DNA of 64,000 nt from Lojkania enalia (lineage: Eukaryota > Ascomycota > Dothideomycetes > Pleosporales): contig ML986629.1 of the NCBI GenBank assembly GCA_010094045.1, positions 62,001 to 126,000 on the forward strand, written 5' to 3'. Position numbers and translations under genes: made by a program. The notes under the pieces were generated by a model that searched no databases, was not told the DNA's origin, and was given only the letters and a program-made list of their open reading frames with translations. Numbering within the stretch: position 1 is the first letter of the stretch; each line of letters opens with the position of its first letter. Below are positions 1 to 12,039 of the stretch, piece after piece.

Positions 1-847
1 GCTGCTTTTCGACACTCTCCTCCGGTAGCATGGGTCCTTTGAAGTCTGGTGCTATGTTCCTGAACAATTGCTTCAGGAAATCATATTGGGCAATCAGCTC
101 AGGCGTCACTACGGTACATTCATTAGATTTTGGACCAGAGCAATATTCGGGAAAAATCACTTACTAGCCTCATAGGACTCGACTTGAGTCAAAACCATTC
201 CCGGGCACAATGACAGGAAACTTATACCTTCATTCTTGAATGAAACGGCATATTTTGCGACAAGTATATTGACGGCCGCCTTGGACATGGAGTACGGTAC
301 GCTCACATCTACACCCGCTTCGAGAATTGTGTCAATATCGCCCATGGCTGAAGAGATGACAATAACCTTCTTGACTATCGATTTCTTGACAAGAGGTAGG
401 AATGCATTTATAGCAAAGAGTACCCCTGCAACGTTTGTGTGCATTGAACGGTCCAATTGCTCCATGAAGTATTCCTCCTTGCCGAGGAAGTCGTAAGGCT
501 TGAAGGCAGCCAAGTGATCATTTAAGTAGGCTCCATTGACAATCAAATAGTCGGCAGCGCCGCCAGTTATTTTGGACGTCTGTCCGGCAGCAGCATGGAG
601 CGAACTAGGACTATCTAGATCAGCCTCAATGATGTGGACATTGGTCAGTTTATCTGCTGTAACTTTGGCCTGGATCGGGCCGACATTGCGAGCTGTCCCA
701 ATGATTATGTTAGAAGGATCTCGAGATAGCGTTTTTAGGAATTGATACTGCTACTGTTAGTGGTTGCCGGTTTCCTTGGTTCAAAGGAGAGGACATAAGT
801 CTTACACCAATGCCTCGTGAGGCGCCAATAATGACATAGGAAGGCAT
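1..847 (-). CDS. Short-chain dehydrogenase/reductase (SDR), 3' end outside window
   Basis: NAD(P)-dependent oxidoreductase of the classical SDR type; substrate unknown. The start at 847 gives M-P-S-Y-V-I-I-G-A-S-R-G-I-G, the Rossmann glycine motif at the very N-terminus. Exons read as 806-847, 165-747 and 108 down past 1. Introns are 748-805 (GTAAGA...GCAG) and 109-164 (GTAAGT...GTAG), and both joins keep the frame. The catalytic YxxxK is seen as YSMSK in exon 2, preceded by the serine-rich strand VIVISSAMG. The usual NNAG is replaced by VNGAY, common in fungal C-factor/sniffer-like SDRs. About 244 residues are visible, close to a full SDR, so only the C-terminus is missing. No co-regulated neighbour is evident. 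Family sure, substrate not. Confidence 0.85.
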
Positions 848-2575
848 TCGGAAGATGAAAGATGTGATTTGAGGGATTCGTGAGTGCACAAGGCTTCGAA
901 TGTCTGTTAATGCGCCAAAGACTATCTAGTTTTATGGAGTGCTCGATCCTCCTTTCGACTCACTTTTATAGCATACATAGATACAGCATCTTTACAATAC
1001 CCAAACCTTTCGGAAGTAAGATGAGCTCTAATATTCCGATTTCCCGCGGACGAAACGTGGCACAAGCCCTCGATCAGGGACGATAGTGTATAGCCAATCA
1101 ACTTCTAGATTTGCTAGCTAGCGCGCCCCACCCTCGCAGATAATTGCCAACCTAATAGTGCTTCTAAAACTCATATTAGGCTAGGTAAGCATTTAGGTCA
1201 AAGAGGTAGGTCTGAAAAATATTAAGCTCTCCAAGATGCAAGTCTTATTCGGACGAAAAATTACATGTGAGTATTTGTAATACATGGAATAGCGGAAATT
1301 CACTAGTACCGATGCTTACCAAAAAAGTTCGAGTGACCTAGAACGAAACATAGCATTGGCCATCGGACTTTCTATATCTATATCTTAATCTTCTTGAGCG
1401 CAAATGCGTTCTATAAATGATCGAACTCGAATTATGTTTGACCGTGCCCCTCTTAGGTTCTGTACTGACTAAAAGCGTGAGTATAATCGCCCTCTTATTC
1501 GTGACTAGGGGCTTGCGGTTGATTACAAGATAGGAAAGATACGCTCGCATGTATCTAATCCTTACATAATTTCAAAAGCATCATGACGACCATCATATGA
1601 TACGTTGAAATTGTTAAAAAAAAAAAAAAAAGCCTACTATCCAGCGTAGTGAAGGCAGATAAAATCCACAAAACGAAAAGAATGTACAACATCCCTTAAT
1701 TGTTAGATAATATTCGAATTTAGCGTAGAAATTTGATCACTTCGACAAATTTATATCTAATTTCTGACCGAATATCATAGTCAGCTAAGTGTAGAGGAAA
1801 GCTTACGCTCTGCAATCAATCTCGGCAGAGTCCACGAAGCTACAAAACACTCCACGTCAATTTTGTCGGCACTATATCTAAACAGAAACTGAAATTTCTA
1901 ACTATCTACATTATATCTGTATCTTAGGCTCACCAGCTTTTGCTTTTGTATAAATTCTAATTGCTCAGAACCCTTGATGGATGGAGTAAATTTGGCTGAC
2001 GAGTATGTTATGATAGCCTAGATAAATTATTATCACCTTTCTGTCCAGAGTTAAATAAAAATTTGTACTAATTGAAATATAGTTGGGTGTAGCAATACGG
2101 CTAGCTACCACTGATACATTACTAGAGGGATCATCCACGAGAAATAGTAGTAGTTTATGAAAACCCTTGAGTTTTGTCAAGCGCAATTTTAGAGCAGAAT
2201 TGTCTGAATGCTTATTTAAACGGATCAGCATCTAGTATGTATAGTTTAAAGCTCATATTTGTTTTTCTCTGTACCATCTGTATAGTATTATGTAGTTGCA
2301 TAATCCTGGACAGCAATTAAATCATAAAGTCCAATTAAACATCCTAACTATCAGGTTTAGCATTACCCTCCAGTGGATTTTGTAGGCCAGAGCCGTAGAG
2401 TATTACAACAAATATCATGTGCGCCCGAAGAATGTTACAAGGACATGCCCTTGATGCCAACGTAACCTGTGTGTCGCTGAATTGCCTTCTCAGTGAACAA
2501 AATAAGTAGTGTATGCTCAACTCCGTCTGCTGAGTTTATAGAAATATTAGGTCGAAATTGTTTATTAGTCTACCC
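848..2575. other. Intergenic, AT-rich, no gene seen
   Basis: About 1.7 kb between the SDR promoter and the 3' end of the GMC gene. It holds short AT-rich repeats (TATATC runs near 1371-1390) and an A16 tract at 1616-1631. Open frames are short and lack splice continuity or recognisable motifs. The first 200 bases above 847 should carry the SDR promoter. Confidence 0.6.
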
Positions 2576-4558
2576 TCAATTTGCACCTCTTCCCTGGCAA
2601 ATATCCTCGGCCAACAATTCTGCCAAGGCATACACAGTGGCCATTGGATGCCCTGGAGGCAGGAACGGCATCACGCTTGCGTCTATTACTCTTAGCCTTT
2701 GCACACCAAACACTCTACCTCTCGAATCAACCACAGCGGTCTTGTCTCCTCTTCTACCCATTTTACATGTACAACTGACATGACTAATGGTACGCGCGTT
2801 TGCTTGAATATACCTTAAAATCTGTTCATCCGTTTCCGTGTCGCTGCCCGGCACCGATTCGGAACCCACCATAATCGGAGCTAGAGATGGATGGTTTAGG
2901 ATTTCCCGAGTGCGTTTCACGGCTGCGATGGCAACTTCTTGATCTCGGGAATCTGTTAGAAATGCAACATTGACGACTGGTAGATCTAGCGCTGATGCGG
3001 ATGAGATGGAAACGTTCCCCTGGGAGAATGTATTTACAAGCACCGTGGTGAGGCCGGCATAGTCCGCACTATCTGGGGGCACACCGGGATAGGAAGACGT
3101 TACGATATACTCCAAATCAGGCCAATCATTCGGAACCTCTGAGAGAGCAGTAGCTGTCGTGTTTGAGACTAGTCTACGAGGCAACTTTTCCCAGGCTTTA
3201 TGCTAAAAGTCAGGCTAATGCTACGCTCATTTTTCTCTTTGGGGAAGCTGCTGACTTACCCACTACTTCTCCGCCAGTACTCGCTAACGGCCCAGTGCCA
3301 TTATGTATGTAGGATTCGATAGCTGCTTCAATTTTTGCTGGGTCATTAAGTACCGTAGAGGTGACAAGTCTCACTTTCCTTGTCACACTAACAGCAGGGT
3401 GATCCTGCAACAAGTTAACAAGTTTTTCAAACGAAAGCGGAAACATGCCCAGTTGCCCACCTGCATCCCTTTGCCCACCCCCGGAGCATCTACAAGCACA
3501 GGTATGCCAAAATTTTCTAGTATCCTCCTCGGTCCAATTCCACTCACCATCAACAATTGCGGACTCTGGAAGGCCCCAGCACTAATAATTACCTCTATCT
3601 TCGCTTTGAGATTGAACTGCTTTCTTAAAGTATCAACAAGCACTCCAACGGCCATTTTCTCCTCAAACAAAATTTTCAATACTGTCGAAGAATGGTACAC
3701 TATTAGATTTTGTCGCTTCAAGGCAGGTCGGAGATACGCAGTTTCCGCAGACTCACGGGTCTGTGTCGTAGGATGCACAGAGCGTAGATTCCAACTCGAG
3801 CCGATTAATTCGCCATCGATGAATCCCGGAATCGGCTTCATACCCAGTGCTATGGTCGCTTTGAGCATCCAGCTTGTGAATGGCAATACCCAATTCGTAT
3901 ACGAGATCCGCACCGGCCCCGACGTCGCCCTCTTCCCCGCCGGATCATCTAACGGCGTAGAGTTTGCTAGCCTTTTGCTATTATCCGGAGGATAGAACGT
4001 TGTGGATTTGTCGAAGTACTTGCTCCAACTCTCCCACTCATATACTTTGTCACCAACCTCGTCTGCCCATTTCTTATAACTTCCCTTTGTAGCACGATTG
4101 TATACCATGTGATTTCTCGCTGAGCTCCCGCCTAATGTCCGCCCGCGTGGGTAATGGATCCTCTGCCCACCAATACCTAGTTCTGGCTCCGTTCGAATCA
4201 CCCAATCAACCAGCGGATTTACATCATCAAAGCCCAAACCCGCACCATTCCATACGTAGCGTGGAATTTGAGATTGATTAGAATTGCCGATTTCGTACAA
4301 GCTGCCGGATTCTATGACCGCCACTGTGTATTTTTCGGATTCGGTGAGGCGGTTTGCAAGGGCAAGGCCCGCCGTCCCACCCCCCACGATGAGGTAGTCA
4401 AATGTTGCGTTGAGCCCTGGGATACCGAAGGAGGATCCAAGGAGATATTGGCCAGAAATAGAGTCTGGCGATGCGCAAATGGTTATAGAATATAGCAAAA
4501 GCAAATTCAACAACGGAACGCGAAGGAAAAAATATGAGCCAATCCATTGCGGAAACAT
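2576..4558 (-). CDS. Secreted GMC oxidoreductase (glucose-methanol-choline family)
   Basis: FAD-dependent alcohol/sugar oxidase or dehydrogenase, probably secreted. Exons are 3461-4558, 3260-3404 and 2576-3195; introns 3405-3460 and 3196-3259 join in frame to give 620 aa, a normal length. I chose the ATG at 4558 because it starts a hydrophobic signal-like segment (residues about 8-28); an upstream in-frame ATG exists. The N-terminal FAD motif reads DYLIVGGGTAGLALANRL. The two GMC signatures follow, GRTLGGSSARNHMVYNR and ISAGAFQSPQLLMVSGIG, the last before the first intron. The catalytic pair is visible: His near residue 553 in SHVSCTCKMG and His near 597 in PPGHPMATVYALAE. The HxSCTCKMG form is typical of fungal dehydrogenase-type GMC enzymes. 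Substrate cannot be named; aryl-alcohol, glucose and versicolorin B synthase-like roles are all possible. Confidence 0.92.
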
Positions 4559-5505
4559 CTTATCGTAGAGAGAGAGATTTATGCAGTACTGAATCTTACC
4601 AAAAGCACAAGAAGCTGAAGCTGGTGTAACGGTGAGGGGTTGCATGCAGGATATCACGATGCTATGCTGACTGATGCATTTACCCGACCAAGCAAAAATC
4701 ATCAATGAGCATAGCGCAGCCAAGGAAGAATTGGCGCAGGAAATACCTTGCGCGCAGGTGTAATAAGTGCAAAGAAACTCTAGTTCTGTCGATCATAACC
4801 GCAGGTTATTAGGATGAATTACTGTGAGCTGTTCCTACTGCAAAAGTGGCTAACCGGTAGATTAATGGGAAAGTGGATGACCGTTGCGGCCTGTAGATTG
4901 AAGCAGTGACCCAATGGACTTTAATTCGTTAACCGCTGTTGTGATGATTCGCAAAATAAGCAGTAAATCGGTGGCTTAAGTGGGCGATTGTTGCGATTAG
5001 TCCTCCAACTCAGCGCGAGCTCTGGCGCATATTATGAAAAGAAGAGAACTCTAATCCACCGCAATTTAATAGGCTGACATATTCTCTAGTCAAACAGTTG
5101 GTCGAGGGGTGCTCTAATGGGTCGGGTGGCGATGATCAAGGCCACTTCCAGACACAGTAGCTGTAGTACGTGGGACGGGTGATTTTTTTTTTTTTCCTAC
5201 GCAGCCTTGGTAAGATCTTTGTAAGAGATTTTGATAATAACTATATTAGGCTTGATCCTGATTGTAGTTACAAGAGGAAAAAGAACGTAGAGAGAAGAGG
5301 GAAGGTAGGAGGGTAAGTTATCTAGGCTCAATGAAAGTGCTCTCTCTACATTTATAGTACAGTATCTATTTCCGCTGGGTTATCATACAAAGTAGGATAT
5401 TATAAATAATGCTTACGTAGAATATGAATCCACACAATCGGCTCGGCTCGAGGGGCTAGTGGAGTTGACCTATTTTAGAGTTTTGATACTTGGATGCGCG
5501 TGTCT
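4559..5505. other. Intergenic, upstream of the GMC gene
   Basis: No supported gene. It holds the presumed GMC promoter (above 4558) and a T13 tract at 5183-5195. The distal part is AT-rich with no motif I can name. Confidence 0.5.
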
Positions 5506-6690
5506 TCAGTCAGGATGGATTATTCTGTTTCCAAACCACTGTTCGACCTCTTTCGAAAAGATATTTTTAGAAAGGCAACACATCACCGGCGTTTGCCACT
5601 TTTCCAGAATGTATTGATCAAATTCTGGCTCATACGCTTCAATATAACATCTTCCGGAATGAGTAGGTTGGCCAATGACTGAACAAACGCCATGCTTGGA
5701 CTGTGCTGTAAGATTTCGAAGTTTTGGTAACAAGACTGGAAGCATTCTGGACTTCTATCGGTACCTAGCATCTCCCCCCTTCCGAATCACCATGAGCAGT
5801 TGGGAAACATGCAAGCTAGTCGCTCTCCTCCACTTAGTTGCTTTGTAAAATGCACGGATAAATGTGGAGTTGTGAAAAATATGAGATTTCGGTTTCCAGG
5901 GCGCTTCTGCAGGTTTCACCCATTTTGGTGGACCTGAGATTGAGAAGTTACTTATGGGGGACTTTGTGGCCTGTTTTAACTATGGGAAACCCGCCAGCGG
6001 AACTCCCCAGGGAAGACCTAGTAGAATTGATCGAGACTTCGCGATGTTCAACTGTCCTACGCAACTTGGTTCTCCTAGTCCAGGTATCGACTTCAACGAG
6101 TACCGCGCAATTGAATTCGCCAAGCGGGTATTGTATCACTCGATAATGCGGAGTGGTGCCCGAAATTCAGTCCTCGGGAGTAGCGATTTCCTATAGAAAG
6201 GAGCGATCATGGTCCAGATTTCCCCTTAGCTGTTTGGTTGAAGGAGGTGAGTTGAGTAGCTCGACAACAAGCCTAATCCCTATGAGGCGTGTGCTAAAGC
6301 TGAACTAATCTTCCATCCCAGCTGCCAATCTTCTAAGAGCGATCAAACAGTCCACAGTAGATAGTACGTCGATGTCAGAAAAATTAAACGACGGCTGCAT
6401 GGAACTGGAGGCTGTGAGAACACTTGGGATGTGTTTCCTCATGGTTCGTGATGGTTCCAATGTGGCAAATCTGGACTTCAATGGAACTAGTAGGCGGGGC
6501 ATGGCCAAATGCGGCGGTGCACCTTGCGCATCTTAATAGTATATCGCATTACGGCTTAACTTGACTCACCGGGGATATAGAATATCCCGTCCTTGTTGCG
6601 ATTATATGAGCAGATAATTTTCGGATTTGGGTGTCCCATTTCTTCCTCGGTAGGCTGCCGTTTGTCGTGATAGACAGTCCCTAGAAGCGA
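5506..6690 (-). pseudogene. Degenerate copy of a fungal family often labelled 'geranylgeranyl pyrophosphate synthetase'
   Basis: Reading the minus strand, blocks of one family appear in the right order but in different frames and broken by stops. They are: SYN...FYIPG at about 6570-6690, with an intron-like GTGAGT after it; SFNFSDIDVLSTVDCL with ALRRL at about 6305-6508; YPLGEFNCAVLVEVD at about 6080-6139; LLNLRST then SYFSQLH near 5850-5950; and a helical Q-rich tail near 5580-5770. The order matches large uncharacterised fungal proteins (consensus: SYNW..PTI.VPG, then PDF...VD, then GL.CLVRFE, then LKTRS) that databases often call geranylgeranyl pyrophosphate synthetase although they are not prenyltransferases. 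Stops after AAGMED and after VPHK, plus frame changes, argue for a dead gene. Family recognition is from memory of the consensus. Confidence 0.45.
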
Positions 6691-8187
6691 AGTAGTGCTC
6701 TGAAGAAATTCCTAAAGTTCTACTTCTAGTCTTTAGGCCTAATTACTTGGCCCTTCATCAATTTTCTTCAAGTCCTTTAAATGTTTTCCAACCAAGTCCT
6801 GTTCCTCTTTCATAGTTGGTACTTCAAACCGCTTTAGAAGGCTCTCCGAAAAATTAACCGCGATCTTGCGGATTTGAATAGGTAGAATCCGTTGTACTCG
6901 CACTTTCCACAAGTCGCCCTTCAAGACCTGAATATCGGATTTCGACCCTTTCGACCCTTTCGACCCGTTTCTCCGTCAAATCATCTGCTCCTTTTCGGCC
7001 TGTTTCCGCTGGACCTGCACCCGGCGGATAGCTTTGAAACCCTATGAGCTGGACATGCGAGCCTCTAGTGAATGCGTTGAGAAACTGGGTCGGTGGCAGT
7101 CAGGCGGGAGTGCGCCACATCATAACATAAAGGTATCGCGCGATCGACTATAGCCACACAAAACAAAGCTAGGAGAATACAAGGATTACTATACGGAGTA
7201 TTTAATAGTGTAAAATGTTAGTTTGCTAGATCAACGAGAGGGCTTAGAAAAGAATTACAAACACACAATCTAATGACGCGCGGACTGCGGCGCCAGCATG
7301 TACCAGCCGAATTTGCGTGTGGTACGAAAATGGTGTACACATCTTTTCGGCCAATCACAGGCAATTTATCCCTTTAATTACGCACCTACCGCGTAGGGAT
7401 TTGTCGGATAGATTATAAAGCTGATATAAATCCAGTCACGTGATTTTCAGAGCAGCCCACGTTTAGAGAACATTCTTCAGTACCTCCACTCCACCAGCCA
7501 TTCCAATTTTGCTCTCAACAAGACTATCTACATGATAAGGCGCACTACCCACTATCGGCTCAGAGCAAAAGCCTGGAGGGAGGCATCGGTAAGCCATGGA
7601 ACAAAATGGCGCAGGTAGACAGTTCCCTATTGGCTAGAGGACGGTTGCCTGGTTTGTAGAGCCAGCTTGGATGTTGTCAAGTGAAACTTGCAGCTACTAC
7701 TTCTACCCTCTGAATCTGTTACTCAGTTATTTTTTTCTCTTGCTCTCGTTCTGTTCTTCGATATCGTTTTAGATACATACCGGGCTCTTGCTTCAGGTCT
7801 AGTCCGCCCACTTAGGTTGGAGGATCAGAATCCGCGGTGAGGCTGAGACCATCAGCCGCTTTCCTATCTACTCCTTCTTGAGACCCTCCAACCTACCCTC
7901 CAACTTCTTAGAGCCGTTCATGAAGTCTTGCCAGCGGAACAGTTCTAGAATTAACTAGATATCGGATCACGTGTTAATATTCCTACCATTGCTACTTGGG
8001 TTAGTGAATGAATAATACGCGCCAAAACCTAACCTGCATAATTTCACTTTCAGTAAATCGCCGCCAGAGCCGCCTCGTAGATTTTCCTTTTCAAGCCTCT
8101 CACACACTTCCATCTTATCTACGCACATTCCACCAGACCAAACGTTGTAGTCAAGTTCTCGACACTGGACTAGTATAGTCGACAAGG
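6691..8187. other. Intergenic upstream of the RBR ligase gene, with an unassigned open frame
   Basis: A minus-strand open frame at about 6739-6970 is lysine-rich and could be a leftover of another gene, but I see no family. The rest is non-coding. An inverted repeat AGGTTGGAGG (7814-7823) / CCTCCAACCT (7885-7894) lies about 300 bases upstream of the RBR start and could form a hairpin or be a paired protein-binding site. The pyrimidine-rich stretch at 7720-7760 is typical of fungal promoters. Confidence 0.45.
6940..6966. repeat. Three tandem copies of a 9-bp unit TTTCGACCC
   Basis: Three perfect head-to-tail copies of TTTCGACCC. The unit length is a multiple of three, so on the minus strand it encodes a repeated tripeptide inside an otherwise unassigned frame. 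Confidence 0.8.
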
Positions 8188-9695
8188 ATGGCGCGCGAGT
8201 GTGTAGTATGTATGGACAACGACGAGGTTGGAGATACAATCTTCCGAGACACCCCATGCGGTCGGCATTCCATGTGCGTAGGCTGCCTGGAGCGCATGTT
8301 CGACACCGCGATGCGAGATGAGAAATACTACCCTCCGCGATGTTGCAGCAACGAGGCTTCCGTCTTATTGATTAGCGAATACGAAGATGTTCTACCGTTT
8401 GAATTGGTGTGGGAGTATCAGAGCAAAGAGATAGGCGAGTACAGCGTGAATGCCAAGTAAGTATAACACTAGGGCGAGTTTATGGTTTGCTAACTTGAAT
8501 TACTAGGTACCGGGTGTATTGTGCAAATGCGAAGTGCGCCACGTTTCTTCATCCGGAAACACACAAGAAAATTGAGTTAGATGCAACCTCTGCGCCATCG
8601 TCAAGCTCCGAGGGCGGTGAGTCTCTGCCTCGAAGCTCACATAACCGTGGAACAGAGAGTAGCTCAGATCATGACTCTGAATCAGTTGCTATTGAGGCAA
8701 TTACGTACGCCGAATGTATAAAATGCCATGCCAGAACTTGCACACATTGCAAGACTCTTATCAATGACGCCATCTCAGACCATGAATGCGAGCTCTCGGA
8801 AGAGGACCGGAAATTCGAAATTACAGTCAAAGAAAAAGGCTACCAAAAATGTTACAATTGCGAAAGCACAATTGAGCTTATCGAAGCATGTAATCATATC
8901 AGTTGTGAATGTGGTGCTGAGTTTTGTTACATTTGCGGCGAGCCGTGGGAAGATATACACGGGTGCCCGCATTACGGCCCGGCGGTTTACGACGACGAGG
9001 GCTACAATCAAGATGGTTTCCATAGGGATATTGGTGTCAACCGAGATGGTCTAACGCGCCAAGAGCAAGTTATTCTTGAAGACGGTAGAGAATCCGGTGA
9101 GGAGCCTGACGGTGAATCAGAAGAGGCTGGCGAGGCCGATCTACCACATAATTTAAGGGATTTGGTCCGTAATGGTATTATGAGTTTTGATGAGGCGATA
9201 GTGGCACTCCAAATGGCACATCACCAGGAAGGGACAATATGGCAACCGCAGGGTGGGCAAGGTCTCGGGGATCAAAGCGAGGAGGAGAGTAGCGAGGATG
9301 AGGGCTCTAACGAAGGCTCAGAGAACGGATTAGAGAATGTCTCAGAGAACGCCTGGGTGGTTCAAGACGGCATCTCAGACTGGACTGCACTTCCCTATAT
9401 GACCGAGGAAGAGGAGACAAGCACTAACCTCGCGGAGCCCATTATACATGTACAGGCGGATACGAATGCATACAATGACTCTCAAATGCCCGTAGTTCCC
9501 GGCTTGGACTACCACGCCGACCGCGATTCAGGGGACAACTTAATTGGCAATGCTAATACATCCAGCGCTGAACAATTTCGAGTCCTTCCCCCTTCCGAAC
9601 GGGAGGTAGAAGAGGCTGCTGATAATGAAGATGCTATGTCTGGAATCCTTTACTACAATCCTGCTAGGGCGTGGGATTCTGATGAGGAATTATGA
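8188..9695 (+). CDS. RBR (RING-IBR-RING) E3 ubiquitin ligase
   Basis: Ubiquitin ligase of the RING-in-between-RING class, which passes ubiquitin through a RING2 cysteine. Exons are 8188-8456 and 8507-9695. The 50-nt intron 8457-8506 has GTAAGT, a GCTAAC branch site and ...CTAG, giving 485 aa. The N-terminal RING1 starts at residue 4 with CVVCMDND, then CGRHSMCVGCL. The IBR follows (CANAKC; CIKCHARTCTHCK). RING2 reads KCYNCESTIELIEACNHISC then CGAEFCYICGEPW, with the candidate active cysteine in NHISCECG. After about residue 255 the tail is acidic and low-complexity, probably disordered. The start at RING1 means no N-terminal regulatory domain. Substrate and partners unknown. Confidence 0.93.
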
Positions 9696-10012
9696 GAGAC
9701 GTTTCCCATACAAGAAAAGTGGTTGCGGGCAGTACCTCCAACACCTTGCAACCTTTGATTCTGCCTCTGAGACAACAATGACAACCAGGTCGATACCGTG
9801 GGTGTAAGATGAACTGCACGTGGTGTATAGCTCTTGAACGAATTATTATGTTAAATTCCCTTTTTAATTTAAAACAGTATTCTGGACTCCACTGCAACTA
9901 CCTAAATTATATTGATCGATGGTAGATATACTAATTGCCCCTATTATGGGCATGTTGTGCCAAAGAGCGTAGATTCTGTCTATCAACAGAACCGCCCACC
10001 CAGCTCGCAAAC

Positions 10013-11412
10013 TCAGGAGCTCATCTTGAGATCTACTACTTGAATTGACTCAAAGCTAGCGTCGGTATAAACACGTGTTGAAGGCTGGGTGCTAGAATCG
10101 CTGGCTTGGAGTAAGGCCCTCCCACGACGCGTTTGTACCTTTCCCATCACTGCCTCATACCATGCCCGGGGAATCCCACTAATAATGAAGACATAGTACA
10201 AGCTGCCAAGATTCGCGGCAAGAAGCCCAGTACTAGTCTCCAAACTCATGGTAATCATGTCGATGTGGTACCAATAATCGAACCCGCACAGCTCTCGATT
10301 CATCCACGGGATAGTTCTAGGATTCTTGTCAAATAAGGAGGCCCGTGTGATAGAAGCTGCCGTTGCGCTGTATACCGTTAGCATCGATAGCCATGAATCT
10401 TTCGAGTGGATTCATACATTAATCCAAGTAGGAAAGTAACGTAAAGAGCAACTTTATCTTTCTTCTTGATCTCAAGCTTGTAAAGGCAACATAGCGGTAA
10501 CGACAGAAGGCAGAAATCGCTGAAGGCGTTTATACTTCCCACGAGGCGACCGCTGATCTTTTCAATAGGCGTAATTAGCTCATGCTCCTGATGCATGTGT
10601 TGTTTAACTTCCGCCCCCCAAATGCCAATCATCGTAATACTCCAGAGAGCAAGGAAAATTCCGTTGAAGATAATAAGCATGCCAGATCTTCCTTTCATTC
10701 GAGTGGCAAAAGGCAATCTGGCTGGCGTGAACGACCGGAAGTAGAATAGTAGGACTGTAAACCTAACAGTTATAATGGCGAAGTAGTACATTCCGTTGAG
10801 CGTCACTTTTCTGCCATGCTCAATCCCTCTTTCGCGTGTTGGAGCACCATGGGAATAGAAAGGTGTTTCAGTGTAGGACCTTTGACTATATGTCGTAGCC
10901 ACTGATGCTTTGTTAGATGAGCCATGAGATATAAAGCGATGCCGCAACTTACGAACTAAGCCTGCAATCAGCACCCCGAGACAGGAAGCATACGCAAAAT
11001 GAGCGAGAATATTGTCGAGCGCCTTCCAAGCGTTCTGCTTGTGCATGGAAATCATGCGGATGGCATGGAGCGCTGTGATGAGGACAATGAGCGTTGCAAG
11101 CCCGCCGACGGTACGTGTGCTGAAGTTGCAGGTGTATTTTCCTTCTGGCATATCATGCAAGACGCTAGTGACGTTATCGCCAGGTGTCGATAGCTTAGGG
11201 AAAGTAGTGGGATAGGGTCCGAGGATACCAAAAGTGGGTTCGAAATAATGAGAAGATTCCAGATGAGTGGCACTAGGGTAAAGGAATCCTCCAAGATAGA
11301 TATTCGTGGACGATCTCGGAGGCGCTACGCTCGCCACTAAATCGACTCCAGCCGTTGCCTTCGTTGGTGCGAGGCCTATTCGCGACCCTAGTTGCAAAGG
11401 CGCCGAAGCCAT
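10013..11412 (-). CDS. Seven-helix integral membrane protein, PTH11/rhodopsin-like fungal family
   Basis: Predicted plasma-membrane protein of 449 aa. Exons are 10418-11412 and 10013-10367. Intron 10368-10417 (GTATGA...TACAG, with CTAAC) restores the helix ending LLGLIATAASITRASLF. A further 51-nt GTAAGT...CATCAG stretch (10902-10952, with CTAAC) is in frame and probably also an intron, removing a basic loop. Hydrophobic segments begin near residues 105, 135, 210, 240, 290, 315 and 365. The final MSLETSTGLLAANLGSLYYV resembles the last helix of the SAT4/PTH11 'rhodopsin domain' family. An N-terminal extracellular part of about 100 residues precedes helix 1 and carries NVTS and NFST sequons. 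Known members are candidate GPCR-like sensors; the ligand here is unknown. Confidence 0.75.
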
Positions 11413-12039
11413 CTGGCCCGTCAGTCATAGCACAGCAACGAGGAGACGGACGCAGTCAACCTAGCGAGAAGGTGGCGATGGCAAGAAGTGTTGAACAGGC
11501 ATAGGTGTGTGCGGCATTTACTGGTGCAAGTAATAAAGGTTCCTAGGGCGACAAGAAGCCGTTAAGTGTGCTCTCTTCGGGGACGGCGGTGAGGCACCAT
11601 GGTGAAAGATTCCCGGTGGCTATGAGGCAGGTGCCTGCGCGCCACGGCCATCACTGCGCCCGGAATGGACCCCTAGACTACCGAAACCAAAGTAGCAGAA
11701 GCACAGAAGAGAAAATTAAGCAAATTTTGTGGTAGAGGATGACCGAGGAATGAATCTTAGGAAAATGAACTTTGGGTGCTCGTTAAAATTGAGTAAGAGC
11801 AGGTGCATCGCGCCCTCCCCCCAAAGAGGAAAGATGGTATGTATCAATCTTGGAACTTTGGAGGAAGGGAAAACATGAAAGCTTGGCTACTCCAATGAAG
11901 CGCGTAAGGGCACCTTTTAGCAGTTGAATTCATGAGAACGGCTCAGGGTTCATGAATAAGAAACACCTAAAGCCGTAGATAAAGCGAACCATATTTGAAA
12001 TATCGCATGTGACTCCTGCACAAGGCTAACTCCTGAGAC
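11413..12039. other. Intergenic, promoter of the membrane protein gene
   Basis: Sequence between the start of the minus-strand membrane protein and the 3' end of the broken CYP505 gene. No open frame or RNA structure that I can support. Confidence 0.5.
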
